From positions 1,364,001-1,428,000 of the forward strand of contig CP012814.1 in NCBI GenBank assembly GCA_001936135.1: a stretch of DNA of 64,000 nt. Reading direction: 5' to 3'. Numbering within the stretch: the stretch's first letter is position 1; each line of letters opens with the position of its first letter. Below are positions 42,701-50,890 of this stretch, in pieces. The stretch comes from Saccharomycopsis fibuligera x Saccharomycopsis cf. fibuligera (lineage: Eukaryota > Ascomycota > Saccharomycetes > Ascoideales > Saccharomycopsidaceae). The translations under genes were made by a program, and so were the position numbers. Below the pieces are notes generated by a model, which worked only from the letters and a program-made list of their open reading frames with translations, was not told where the DNA came from and made no database searches.

Positions 42701-43407
42701 CGCACGCTAACAACGATCGACGAGTTAGGGTTATTGTGGCTAGAGGCGGCACTACCAATACCGCTGAATATTTCACGGCTCATGTCATCCTCCACATCAT
42801 CCTCACCATTAACCTCATCACTATCATCTTCTTCTTCTTCACTTTCGTCAGAGTCATTTTCACTAAATTCGGCATCAAAGTCTTCATCTTCACCAGCATA
42901 CGGTGCATCGGTGCCTTGACCTGTAGCTGCATTTAACTTGAGTTTCTCCAAATCTTTTGGGGAAACACTTAAAACTCCATTAATATCCAAAGATTTAATA
43001 GCAATATACAAGTGGCTAATGATGTGACTTAGATAACGGGACTGGTCCAATGGCAACTCAGGTTCATATGGAAGCAACTTTGGGAGGTTTAAAGTACGAG
43101 GTTTAACTCGACAGTAAAATCTAGAGTCAGGGTCACAAATGTCATCAACTTTGGTTACACTAGGGAAATCCAAATTGTAATGTTCCAACCGGACTTGCTC
43201 AATTGGATTAGGACGAGGCGTTAAAGGTGTTGCGGATCTGGAAAGGTTGTAGTTTGACGCCAAAGGAGAGTGGAAGGCATTTCTAGCAAGATTGACATTA
43301 CTGTTGTTGGCACTATGTGAAAGCTTCAAGTTAGTAGGTCTCTTAGGTACTGGGGTTCTGAGGTTGCTAACATTGCCCTCACCAGTACTGCTGTTTGAAT
43401 TGAACAT
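36742..43407 (-). CDS. BLM10: Proteasome activator Blm10/PA200
   Basis: 2221-aa HEAT-repeat protein with the length and layout of Blm10. It has a disordered N-terminus (NLRTPVPKRPTNLKLSHSAN), an acidic stretch at about residues 170-210 (DESEEEEDDSDEVNGEDDVE), then helical repeats throughout. The C-terminal domain carries family blocks such as WHQRLILLTFTEIFYFRLL and FPYLSPPPEWFPNVLGLLAN. Blm10 caps the 20S proteasome and opens its gate with a C-terminal HbYX motif (YYA in yeast and human). Here the last residues are ESYFV, so the penultimate Tyr is Phe. No intron is needed. Confidence 0.95.
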   Translation of the reverse strand: MFNSNSSTGEGNVSNLRTPVPKRPTNLKLSHSANNSNVNLARNAFHSPLASNYNLSRSATPLTPRPNPIEQVRLEHYNLDFPSVTKVDDICDPDSRFYCRVKPRTLNLPKLLPYEPELPLDQSRYLSHIISHLYIAIKSLDINGVLSVSPKDLEKLKLNAATGQGTDAPYAGEDEDFDAEFSENDSDESEEEEDDSDEVNGEDDVEDDMSREIFSGIGSAASSHNNPNSSIVVSVRHWTNELRTWIKMKNDLPFDLRIVLARVYYTLCLVHGQSIPLSLFVRMFILLTKYEPLVLKERGLVLDYKPLFDLLDSKFPQADAAHDKIRQSSKKHLLKLGIYANYFFPEEVFDEAFSLIGSRLSLNTAFLTLACYFCILPMHSPKILDVTSSFFHVWTGVSKIKGVDSHLTNIFGTSFERILSELYNRSDKQKILSRFGKYGFLEKDQLLFVFSQLLNSLNIQPHIFGISSSSNFYYGYANIIVFSINGDQALDPDNGLFIQLETLVNTIETYLHPSNTDVWTDACTKLIQDLILQFHRRYVYENDPDQHLYHLPAENKISKATVVKFVKLLLPKVLLGLQSKKSSVVGLNVDSVGLLCDLEPKLVLNVLLLDIYESLQSVISNHRLTVSLKLLTKLSKYFVTQKVFRCHVTRILGLVLPGIDSNDLGKTLLTLNVIASFASYLPFYDLSKEQKSNGTDELQFVDSGLAFEVTQTHLQFLSERVYNTKKLSDDAVDIEYFELEDEYEEKVVISSSSIFEDFLRMLISKVCSLLENLSDQSMHQSNSEVNLETALPRTLLILFESMSDPLFKIFSDRFLLFINENALYNSVDLTAEIIGTIIKHNPEEQTPKFMDFVLEKVNDQLTAGNAGKVRSGSSVLHRDKPLFCYLAYLSEIIRYAGENILAYSYKLTNLSRMLLREVKGPIMYGSAFLVTQTLKTLSTIRLEEHKLISPTYIAKHGVTEKCWGGFYDKPERLDIDNLEFKWHVPNRKEIEFAVQFFGEHVNECFKNLDDLMQNSDGSHVPHDPQSMDIEEADLSKASSDILDFTDNFRKNLLYLSHASTGISYLLDPAYQEKSSKTSKSNKLNTQLLDKRLRALNLSQRSLVNAVNIDEGTKAFASETSTPQTEIANGNDAHQSALNESAQIDDLLHIEHHDDENDVSLSRVDSTASLNSIEQVSMSRDTSIGLQFEFSPGRAGDHSPADNSLNPAITERAQKLYTSNYFFGNTKEERQKSDLYQRVHSLHKQIGQKLHEVCHFLMKHYANDVKLFRVFLHTVQTWFCDFGAESSLKSFDDNFVTYKYLKGLQDTSGYKKLFTRMSLGARIERYHRQRVVIHAGSRFQTKLDKILLDDIITLSMSIYSAISQSAQEVLDGATKKLVGSYGILIDTVFKHLETVIKENDYKKVKSALKIFTVGRLKNRIYGDYRNVAKYAQFLLQCMNIDDQPTNEIANRLYKSLSIFIKIPSSICIFDEKVADLIKPPDFSVDMNIKLLRLAKEKKRHLFLHYLKKLQDLILSQENTKENHWKVSVINMELLINLQIDFEVQTNADVIELLVKRARVAHPAISGVAISGLTRLFSKIIQLSNFSYNIRHLYDVSHISHEMKVVNTNYKSLNHNYSDDFFKELKKTENCDYYIDNKIYRGWLFWDKELIVVKNESFVELNLKKHELLLLEKLSPHITKEWFADIIKLIVEDNEEGSKFRGNHIFLIVLLIHLISAKVLKNITYQDLIDIVRNIYVRDEKSAHVVTCEMICGFVAATKNTSPEYIDVRDEFISETLTHVLKDLSPDNNAVWKIFSWWLPTHTDLRRYASLFKPILDYRPVPGEETPFLQATRLSCLKSCLASITWKYRDSNQLIEDLMKLMLHPYQAVRDQISSTITIALYGYFNESYPDSVSFIEANKAAGSLGIIPYQFPDSVIGHIIDGFKALSVFRSQIDEKNTSTQDVLNSPFIYGTRTIIGLLKTVLRSSASLGLVDLIPEYISPFLLNLENMREACKLASINPAAVYLSIARVPFRAEQVDSIVKLILNNGGVSKPSWHQRLILLTFTEIFYFRLLLLLSPAQRHSLFEYVSKLVFHSQLEVREAASNALSGMIHCSPTIEREEVIKKCINNYAAVLQQFKKMTKKKRKTLTSSDGVSLHGATLGLGSLVSAFPYLSPPPEWFPNVLGLLANNAFGLFGIVDKTSKGILSNFKKTRQDTWHIDSKVFSEEQLEDLEGVLRESYFV

Positions 43408-44240
43408 CTTGTAGACAGTAAAAGCATTAATAGTCAGACAAGTCTATCATTGAAAATCCAGAGATACTCAGCACTTATCCTGTATTTTGTTCAAGAAAAG
43501 GGCAGAAGAGAAGCAGTTGCAAAAGTTTTTGTCTCAGCGCTTAACACGATGCATCGCTAGCCGCCATCAGAAATGTTTAGGACTCAGGCCGCTGCGATGG
43601 GGAGTCACGTTCCCATGCCGAGCGTTGCTCCGCACTAAGACCAAATAATGCGACTATACAATATTCTCTGGGGAATATGATCACTGACCAGTTGCAAATA
43701 CACTATTGAGCTTAAAAAGCAGTCTACATAGGAAAACGTTAAAAAACAGATAGTTGTTTTATTAGTATACTAAAGCTATGAAGTACTACCGCTGTGTGAT
43801 TTGTTAGTAATTACTCTAAAAACCAATTTCAAGTAAGACTGAGAGAATATAAAACTATCATAGTGAGTGACAATTGAGTTCAGATTAAGTCGTTAAATCA
43901 GAGAACAGTGTTCTAATACTAGAGATGCCAGTTAAAATTAACTATAAAGAAAAAGATTTCATCATGTCAATTGTATCACGTAGAAACAAACTTTATGATC
44001 GCAAACATACATTAAACAAGCTATTCGCTACTTTTTCATTGTTATAAGATTGAGGTTTAAGTAAGAAAAGAAGAAACAAGCACAAGAGGAAAAGAAACAA
44101 GTGGAAAAAGTGTTAACCGCCAGTCTTAAATAAAATAAATTTTTTGACGAAAACCAGAAAATCAAAAGAAAAAAATTTACATACATTCAAGTCAGCTGAC
44201 AATATAGTGCACCATATCAGCGGTAATTTAAGCGGTTATC
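43408..44240. promoter_or_regulatory. BLM10 promoter and septin 3' region
   Basis: 833 bp between the BLM10 start and the septin stop. The 150 bp nearest BLM10 are GC-richer (43540-43640) and may hold regulatory sites. The rest is AT-rich. I looked for a tRNA fold in the GC-rich part and found none. Confidence 0.4.
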
Positions 44241-46247
44241 CTACCGCCCGCTGGTGCTGCTGTTGTTGTTGGTATTGTTGTCTGTGTGACTTCTTTTCTT
44301 TGCCTTCTTTTCATATGAAGCAGACCGAAGAGCACTCAGCGGATTTGAGGCAGAGCCTAACTCGGCAAGTTTGGCTTTAGATACACCAGAAGCCCTGAGA
44401 CTGAATCCGTGCTTCTTGTGTTTAGATTCTGCTGGCTCACGTGGCGGCGTGCTGCTCTTGACGTCTGGATAGCCGCTGCTTTCTTCGCTGTATTCGCCTG
44501 TAGCTTCTTGTGTATAATACTCGTCTTTGCTACTACCAGTACCAGTGGTTTCATTTGCCGTTTGGTCTTCAAAAGCAGTGCTCTCATCTTCGTAGGATGA
44601 TGCTGCAGTGGTTCCGCTACTAATTCCATTCAGATAATCAATTGTTTCTTGATACTTTACCATCTTATTATGGAGTTGCTCAATATCCTTGTTGAAACCA
44701 CTTTGTTTGTCAAACAGCGCTTTTTTCCAATCTCTAAATTTCTTTTCTTGTAATGTCACAATCTCCGAGAATTTCTTCTTCATAACAAATTGCTTATGGA
44801 GGTAAACAGGATTGCTTTCAAGAACATATTGTTGAACAATAGAATATGGAACTTTGGATACCCTTGAAAATGCTGCAAGACCATCGATCTTTGGATAATA
44901 ATCAACCTCAGTAAACTTTTTGCTTAATGTTCCGTTTTGATCAACTCTGATGAGACTTTCTGGTTTACTAAAACCCAATCCCTCAGCTTTCAAATTTTCT
45001 TGGTAAAGTCTGAAACGCAATAATTCGCAGCGATAATTCTCATAGTGGTTTTCTGTGCTTTGAATCAAGTCAAGCATATTTTCTCCCATTAATAAATCTC
45101 TCAACTTTACAAAATCACACTGGTCCGAATTTTCTAATTCTGACACCCCCCAAGGATATTGTCTACCTCTGACTTTCTCACCTTTTCCGTTTTCGAAAAT
45201 TCCCTCCGCACCAATCAGAGAATAAGGCATGTCCTCTATGATCGAGCTATAAAGGGATGCATCGCGTAGGTATTGGCAGATTTCTATTCCATAAAATTTA
45301 ATTAATCTCTTCACTTTATCTTTACGATTAATCATTTCAGCCTTAGTGTATCCATCTGCTTTTGAAATCACTGGAATCAAGTTAACCCGTTTAGAAAGTT
45401 TTTTCATAGTCTTAATGTCAAGCGGAGTCAAACCATTGTTCGTTGGACTAATAAAATATAGACATGCATGAACTCGACTATCTATCAATTGAGAACGATC
45501 AGGCTGCTCTTCTCGAAACATGTAAAGCCTCAATTGGTCATCGATAAAGTTGCTCATAGGAACCCAAGAAAATGAGTTGTCAATTGAATCACCAAAACCA
45601 GGACAATCAACTATCGTAAAGTTTAGCTTGAAGTTGTTTTCATACAAACACGTTTTGTGGACATTTATTGATGCTCTTTTGAATCGGCCCAACTTTGTTT
45701 CAATGGTTTTTAAATTAGTTGGTAATAAATCTGTATTGCACAAAGTATTTATAAATGTTTTTTTACCTAAAGGGAATGATATTTGTGTTAATAGGACTGG
45801 TAAATGATTGGCTAACCTTTAAAACGTAAAACTTCAAAATGCATAAAAATAAAATGCATACCTAGACCTGACTGGCCGACAATCATTATTGTAAAGGAAG
45901 CATCTTTCTTTGCAACCATATTCATTCTAATAAAAGGCAAGTTAGTTGTAAGTAATTTGAGAGACTAATATTAGCCGCCGACATATCACATACCTTTGCT
46001 CTGGTAGTAATTCCAATCCAACGGGGAATTTACTAAGTGGATTTAGACCATCCTTTTTGCTATTCTCTCTGTTTAGTTTTGCTGACGATTCGCTGCTTCC
46101 ATTATAATAATTTTGCAAAGTTGACTGCTCAGTGGTCTTTTCGTTATCTGCAACTTCAGAAGCTTCAGAATTTGTGGTATCTAGTTTCTCCTCAATGTGA
46201 GTTACTTCGACTACTTTATCGCTGGAGGGTGGAGAACTAGAACTCAT
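44241..46247 (-). CDS. Divergent septin (three exons)
   Basis: Exons 46247-45994, 45926-45862 and 45766-44241 give 614 aa. The acidic Ser-rich N-terminus precedes the GTPase domain. That domain has a P-loop GQSGLGKKT (residues 102-110), a switch II DCPGFGD, ISKAD for base recognition, and the septin-specific RVHACLYFISPTNNGLTPLD and VRGRQYPWG. A coiled coil (LQEKKFRDWKKALFDKQSGF onward) and a Ser/Glu-rich tail follow. The P-loop has Lys where Ser/Thr normally binds magnesium (GKS or GKT), so GTP hydrolysis is probably lost. It resembles sporulation or accessory septins (Spr3/Spr28) more than the core Cdc3/10/11/12, but I cannot fix the subtype. Reading only the largest exon would miss the P-loop. 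Confidence 0.9.
45767..45861 (-). other. Septin intron 2
   Basis: 95-bp intron on the minus strand: donor GTATGC, branch-like TATTAAC, acceptor TTTAG. It interrupts the P-loop coding sequence within the Gly107 codon. Confidence 0.9.
45927..45993 (-). other. Septin intron 1
   Basis: 67-bp intron on the minus strand: donor GTATGT, branch ACTAAC, acceptor ATTAG. It joins ...LLPEQ to RMNMVAKKD in frame. Confidence 0.9.
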
Positions 46248-46612
46248 ATTTCCTGTTAGCGCTTGCACTACCACTTTGTCCTCATTAAAGCACGTATACC
46301 CCAAAGGCCAAATATACCATGTAAGCTAAGACATGTAGTTAACGTTAAGGTAAATAGAACCTTTTGCAGGTACGCTTTGTGGTTCGTGGTAAAATGTGTT
46401 TGTGTTCATCTCATGTATGTTGTCAAATCCAGATCAATGTTCCATGGGTACGGGTCTTTAAGGTCCGTTGGCGATCGTAAGAAACAGCTTTATTCCGAGA
46501 AGTACAAAAATAAAATGGATAATAAGTGAGGCTGACATTGCCAAACTTCATTCGCAGTTTCTAAATTGTTTGAGTATTGGATTAAGTAATAAGAAACCTG
46601 ACGCTGACAAAA
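46248..46612. promoter_or_regulatory. Divergent promoter between septin and acidic protein genes
   Basis: 365 bp shared by two divergent genes. There is no clear TATA box and no other gene. The septin frame is open upstream of its ATG but without a further ATG. Confidence 0.45.
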
Positions 46613-47509
46613 ATGGTTTTACATAATAACAAATGGGATAAGAGGGCGAAGTACAAATATCTTAAGAAGCATGGTTTGCTAAAGAAGCAGCAGCAAGCAC
46701 CGCAATCGCCGCAGGATGCAGACGGCAAGGAGACTGCCATATCAGATGAAGAAGATGCTGACATTAGTGAAAATTTGAAGAATAACGAACAAATAATAGC
46801 GGATGATGCAAGCTCAAATGGCCAAGATAGAGAGGTACCTTCTGAGGAAGCTTTAATAACTGAAGAGATGATAATTACTGCCATGAATGAAGCCAAAAAA
46901 GTTGAGGATGAAGAGTTCTTGAAGTATGTGAATTTGACCAAGAATGCAACAAACGTCTACAAGTTACCTGCTAAGAGACAAGAATTCTCAAAAGAAGAGC
47001 TTTTGAGGGACAAAAATTTGGAGGATCTAACATTTGATCAGTTGAAAAGGTTGGATTTAGATAGCAGCGACAGCGATGACGAGGTTGACAGTGGAAGTAA
47101 AACTAAGAATAATAAACAGAAAGTTTTCTCGGAAGAAGACAAAGAAAAGTTTCAGCAGTTACAGAAAAAAATTGAACAAGACTATCTATTTAGAAATATC
47201 AAAAATAAATTTAATCATCGCACAAATGTAGCTGGGAAACAACAAAGTATAGACATTGATGACATCAGCAATAAAAAGGTATTCGACCAGAACCTCGCGG
47301 AACTCATCGGGGAAACTGATCTATCGTCTACCAAAAGTGTAGATTTTGGAAAAATGAAAAAGCCTAACAATCAAAGCTTGGAAGACTTATTGAACTTGAA
47401 TATTGAACCAGCACATCATGAGGCTTCTAAGACTAGTAATGCTAAGGTACCAATCCCGGAGACAAGCGATGCAGACGATAAACTTTTAAACGAGTTGTTA
47501 GATTTATAA
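46613..47509 (+). CDS. Acidic, lysine-rich protein of unknown function
   Basis: 298-aa soluble protein that I do not recognise. It starts with a basic, possibly nucleic-acid-binding block (MVLHNNKWDKRAKYKYLKKH), followed by Gln/Pro and long acidic stretches. A central part reads EEFLKYVNLTKNATNVYKLP then KLPAKRQEFSKEELLRDKNL, with a Ser/Asp run LDLDSSDSDDEVDSGS (CK2-type sites). A helical segment QQLQKKIEQDYLFRNIKNKF and a Leu-rich end (LLNELLDL) close it. Alternating basic and acidic blocks are common in nucleolar ribosome-biogenesis factors, which is only a suggestion. The ATG follows a short AT-rich leader. It converges with the Mpv17-family gene. Confidence 0.82.
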   Translation: MVLHNNKWDKRAKYKYLKKHGLLKKQQQAPQSPQDADGKETAISDEEDADISENLKNNEQIIADDASSNGQDREVPSEEALITEEMIITAMNEAKKVEDEEFLKYVNLTKNATNVYKLPAKRQEFSKEELLRDKNLEDLTFDQLKRLDLDSSDSDDEVDSGSKTKNNKQKVFSEEDKEKFQQLQKKIEQDYLFRNIKNKFNHRTNVAGKQQSIDIDDISNKKVFDQNLAELIGETDLSSTKSVDFGKMKKPNNQSLEDLLNLNIEPAHHEASKTSNAKVPIPETSDADDKLLNELLDL

Positions 47510-47626
47510 ATATAACATAGTAAATTTGTTACTCTATTAATGTCTTAGGCTATAATACAAAATCTGAAAATACTCCAAAGCCAGTACTTATCACATTAAT
47601 AAGTAAATAAAATTTCCCAGTATGCT

Positions 47627-48829
47627 TTAAGTAGATTGCGATTGAGCATTTCTAATGGAAAGAAAACAATTCCAAAGCACCCCAACAGAGCTGCTAAATG
47701 GAACTTGAAATTGTTTAGGCATGAACAAAAAGTTGATAAACTGGACAGCAGGCCATACCGAATAATTGGCCGCTAGAGTACTTAAATATACTTTTTTGAT
47801 TTTTTTCTCAAATGTATGTTTGTCGCCATGCTCCAATATGACAGTGGAGTAGTAAAAGAATGCCGCTAGTGAAATTGGAGAGTAGCAGAGCTGGTCAGCC
47901 AATACTCGTTCAAGAACAGTTATAAACTTTGGGTCATCGACATAAAGCCCGTTTAAAATGATGTACCATGTTAATTGGAAAAAAGAGATTATAAATCCCC
48001 AGAGCATAAAGCCTAATAAACGATAATAATCAAAAATGGGAAAATGTGGAACCAATGGTTGATTATTTTCACTTATAATACTAGCATTGTCCCCCACCTC
48101 ATTGTCCTCGCCTTCTTGATAATCAACAAAGATCCGGAACTCATCTTCAGGATCATCTGTGTAGAGATTGTGGCTTGTTGCTGTAGCTGGAGTGGTATTG
48201 CTACCGTTTTGTACAAAAGCTGCTGCATCTAATTGTAGCTGCGAGGGCCTCCGGGTGAATACAGCAGTAATGGTCTGTGCTAATGAATCAGCAAGACCAA
48301 ATAATAGCTGGTTAGATATAAGAGTAGTGGTCAATCTATTTTTGGCATACAACCTTGAATAATTTGGTACGAATCTAGCCAACCAATATATAAAAAAAAG
48401 AATGTTTAATAAATGCAAAAATGGAACTCGTAGAAGAAAGATTTTGGATAAACGAGTATTGACTTTTAATAATACTCTGGAAAGTGGCACCCATAACGTT
48501 ATAGCGAAATCTATTAAGAAGGCTAGCCAGGACTTAAGAGCCACATATGCACCTCGGAGTGTTTGTCTATTATTGTAATGCTGAGGGTAGTCCTCTATAT
48601 CGTTTTCTGTTATAGGTAATTGGATAGGCATTAGTATGTTTCGAAAATTGTCTTCTGATACTATAGTTAAGAATTGAGAACTCTCATTATATTTGATCAC
48701 ACTTTGTTGAGCTATGCAGATAGAACTTAGGAAATCAGTACTAACCGCCGTGTTGGCTGATCGATATTGGCCATACACGCCATCCAATATCATACTTTGA
48801 CGTTTTTCCTTTCTGACCGCATCGGGCAT
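47627..48829 (-). CDS. Mpv17/PMP22-family membrane protein, YOR292C-like
   Basis: 400-aa protein with four to five membrane segments. The C-terminal half carries the Mpv17/PMP22 signature: DYYRLLGFMLWGFIISFFQL, a LADQLCYSPISLAAFFYYST block, and the WPAVQFINFLFMPKQFQVPF motif (family W-P-x-x-Q-x-x-N-F). A polar loop (FVQNGSNTTPATATSHNLYT) separates the first membrane segments from the rest. The long N-terminal extension fits yeast YOR292C, a vacuolar member, rather than the shorter mitochondrial Sym1. Family members form or regulate membrane pores; the substrate here is unknown. It converges with the acidic protein gene and lies in tandem with HRT3. Confidence 0.9.
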   Translation of the reverse strand: MPDAVRKEKRQSMILDGVYGQYRSANTAVSTDFLSSICIAQQSVIKYNESSQFLTIVSEDNFRNILMPIQLPITENDIEDYPQHYNNRQTLRGAYVALKSWLAFLIDFAITLWVPLSRVLLKVNTRLSKIFLLRVPFLHLLNILFFIYWLARFVPNYSRLYAKNRLTTTLISNQLLFGLADSLAQTITAVFTRRPSQLQLDAAAFVQNGSNTTPATATSHNLYTDDPEDEFRIFVDYQEGEDNEVGDNASIISENNQPLVPHFPIFDYYRLLGFMLWGFIISFFQLTWYIILNGLYVDDPKFITVLERVLADQLCYSPISLAAFFYYSTVILEHGDKHTFEKKIKKVYLSTLAANYSVWPAVQFINFLFMPKQFQVPFSSSVGVLWNCFLSIRNAQSQST

Positions 48830-48977
48830 GGAAAAGGGCTCGTAACATTAATAAAGTAGACCTACACATGATTTTGATGCTGATGGAGTATATTAATCGA
48901 GAAACTATATTCAGGCACAATTTACTAGTATTATTATCAAAACGTAGAATAATTATCATTATATGTGCACAAGCAAT

Positions 48978-50090
48978 TCATTCTAATGTATAGCTTTTTA
49001 CACGTGAAAACGCAAAAGGCTTTTCATGCCGCAACAGAAACTCAGACTCAACATTATCCTGGTTTATACAGAAAGACCGAATCCACTTCAAGTGGTTATG
49101 TTTTCTGCGCCCTGCATTTGCAACTTTCAATTCCTGTGTGAATTGAAAATTTGGAATAACCCCCTCGCCCTCAATAGTAAGTTTACCATCTTCTTCTAAA
49201 GACCAAAATCCGTTATAAACATCCTGAAGTCCATTCTTTTTCCAATCCTCGGTTAACTTGGGTACGACTTCATGTGGCTCACTAACGGTCAACAACCTAA
49301 GACAAGTGCCAGATTTGAAAAACCGAAGGTATCTGTAGTAAGTGATCATATGAATAGGATTGGACCACGATATCGAGTCAGCCGCAGAACCTTCTCTGAG
49401 ATAGGTGCATACACTAATGTATATGCCCCCAAATTTTATGAATGGTTTCTTAAAATACATATTCTTCCAGCCGGAAAATTCAGTGTGAGCCTGATTGTCT
49501 AGCTCCGACCTTATTAAGCTTGGATAAACTGTGTGATAAACATCAACTGACAATGCTTCCCATATTGAAGAAGTATCAAACCCCAAATGAGCAAGTCGCT
49601 TGCATGTCAATGAAAAGCTGACCCAGTCAGGTGTTCTTCCTAAAGCCAAATATTTTAAAATATGGACAAAAACATCATTAGGTAAGTATTCAAGCAAGGG
49701 ACAGTGAGAATCTATAAGTGCCGCTTCCTCTTCCTCGGTGAGCTCGAGTTGACTTGCATCTTGCAGTTGGTCAAGATCTTGCTGTGATTCGTTCTTTTTT
49801 ACACTCAACTTTTTCAAGCCAGCAAGAACTTTTCGCTGTTTCTCCAGGTGCTCCTGCTGAGCTCTTTGCTGCTTCTGGTATTTAGCATGAACCCTTTCTC
49901 TGTAGACCTTATCTACAGCATCATGGATTTTGAATGCTCTTCGATAAAATTGGACGGCATCGCTCATCTTGCCAATATGCTCTTTTTCAATACCGGCCTC
50001 AAACAATTCTAAAGCCTTTTCGACATCTTGTGTAGCATTTGCAGTAGCAGACACTCCAGAGGAAGAGGATGCTGTTTTAGCCATGGACAT
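48978..50090 (-). CDS. HRT3: SCF F-box subunit Hrt3 (FBXO9-like)
   Basis: 370-aa F-box protein. The N-terminal helical repeat region has KALELFEAGIEKEHIGKMSD and AVQFYRRAFKIHDAVDKVYR. The F-box is at about residues 135-185 (LEYLPNDVFVHILKYLALGR, SFSLTCKRLAHLGF). The C-terminal lipocalin-like domain has GWKNMYFKKPFIKFGGIYIS and SWSNPIHMITYYRYLRFFKS. This is the layout of Hrt3 and human FBXO9, substrate receptors of SCF ubiquitin ligases. I chose ATG 50090 (MSMAKTASS); the frame opens slightly earlier at a TTG, and a second ATG lies two codons in. The neighbour downstream on the same strand is the Mpv17-family gene. Confidence 0.95.
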   Translation of the reverse strand: MSMAKTASSSSGVSATANATQDVEKALELFEAGIEKEHIGKMSDAVQFYRRAFKIHDAVDKVYRERVHAKYQKQQRAQQEHLEKQRKVLAGLKKLSVKKNESQQDLDQLQDASQLELTEEEEAALIDSHCPLLEYLPNDVFVHILKYLALGRTPDWVSFSLTCKRLAHLGFDTSSIWEALSVDVYHTVYPSLIRSELDNQAHTEFSGWKNMYFKKPFIKFGGIYISVCTYLREGSAADSISWSNPIHMITYYRYLRFFKSGTCLRLLTVSEPHEVVPKLTEDWKKNGLQDVYNGFWSLEEDGKLTIEGEGVIPNFQFTQELKVANAGRRKHNHLKWIRSFCINQDNVESEFLLRHEKPFAFSRVKSYTLE

Positions 50091-50890
50091 GGTAATGTGA
50101 GGCAAAGGCTATAGATACAAGTTTTAAGTCTGTTTCCTAAAAGTTGGCACCAATTAGTAATGTGCTGCAGTTTGATGATCCTCCGCTTTACTCTGCTGCT
50201 CTGCGCTGCCGCCGTTTCCCATGAGAAATGGCGGAGTGGCCCTCAACTTCTTCGCGCACATCAGTGAGCAATCAGCCACGCACATAGACAGGGTATCCCC
50301 TGATGTACATTATCACATATTTTGGTCTAGCATCAGCCACACTAACCAACACTTCAAAAAGTGTCAACATTGCAGAATGCCACAAATTTAAGGTCGCAGG
50401 AAATTTCTCACAATTTTGAGGCAGGGCAGAATCAAAACGCTCACGAAGTGCAACACTGCTGACTCATGGGAGGGTGAATGCGTTTCTGGGCCTTTCCACC
50501 AGGCCACCTTCTTTCAAAGTCACAATTTTGTCTCCTAAAGGTCTTCAAAAGTTTTCCTAAATGTATTCAAAATTGCCTTTGAAAGTTTCCGAGATCACCC
50601 AAATAGCGGCTGCTGGCAATGACAACGGAAATAAATAAAACGAAATCAGTCAAGACATGCACTAAAAAGAAAAAGCAGAAGCGAAGATAAAAATAGAATT
50701 CATTACAGGCTAAGTGCCTCCTAAAAAAGTAGTTAATTACCTTTTTTGGCTACTCTACCCCATTTTTACCTTCTTAGCGCACTGTTCCTGAACTTAGTTC
50801 TTCTGTCTGCATCTGACGAATCACTTAAATCTTCACACCGCGCATAGGCCCTCTTTTACAACTGTTACTGTTTGCGGTGTGTTTTACATC
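50091..50890. promoter_or_regulatory. Divergent promoter region of HRT3 and the YDR124W-like gene
   Basis: 800 bp between divergent starts. A GC-richer part near HRT3 (50190-50290) contains an imperfect palindrome-like GCCGCCGTTTCCCATGAGAAATGGCGG (50208-50234). No gene is supportable. Confidence 0.5.
50208..50234. repeat. Short inverted repeat in a promoter
   Basis: The arms CCGCCGTTTC and GAAATGGCGG are imperfect inverted copies flanking a CCATGA centre. It lies 118-144 bp upstream of the HRT3 ATG and could be a binding site or a hairpin. Confidence 0.55.

Noticed and set aside
43540-43640. GC-rich segment considered as a tRNA or small RNA gene
   Set aside because: No cloverleaf pairing and no A-box/B-box pattern could be found. 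No tRNA gene was recognised anywhere in the window.
44241-45743. Septin as a single-exon gene beginning MCNTDLLPT
   Set aside because: That frame begins at a TTG and lacks the P-loop; two upstream exons with good splice signals restore a complete GTPase domain.
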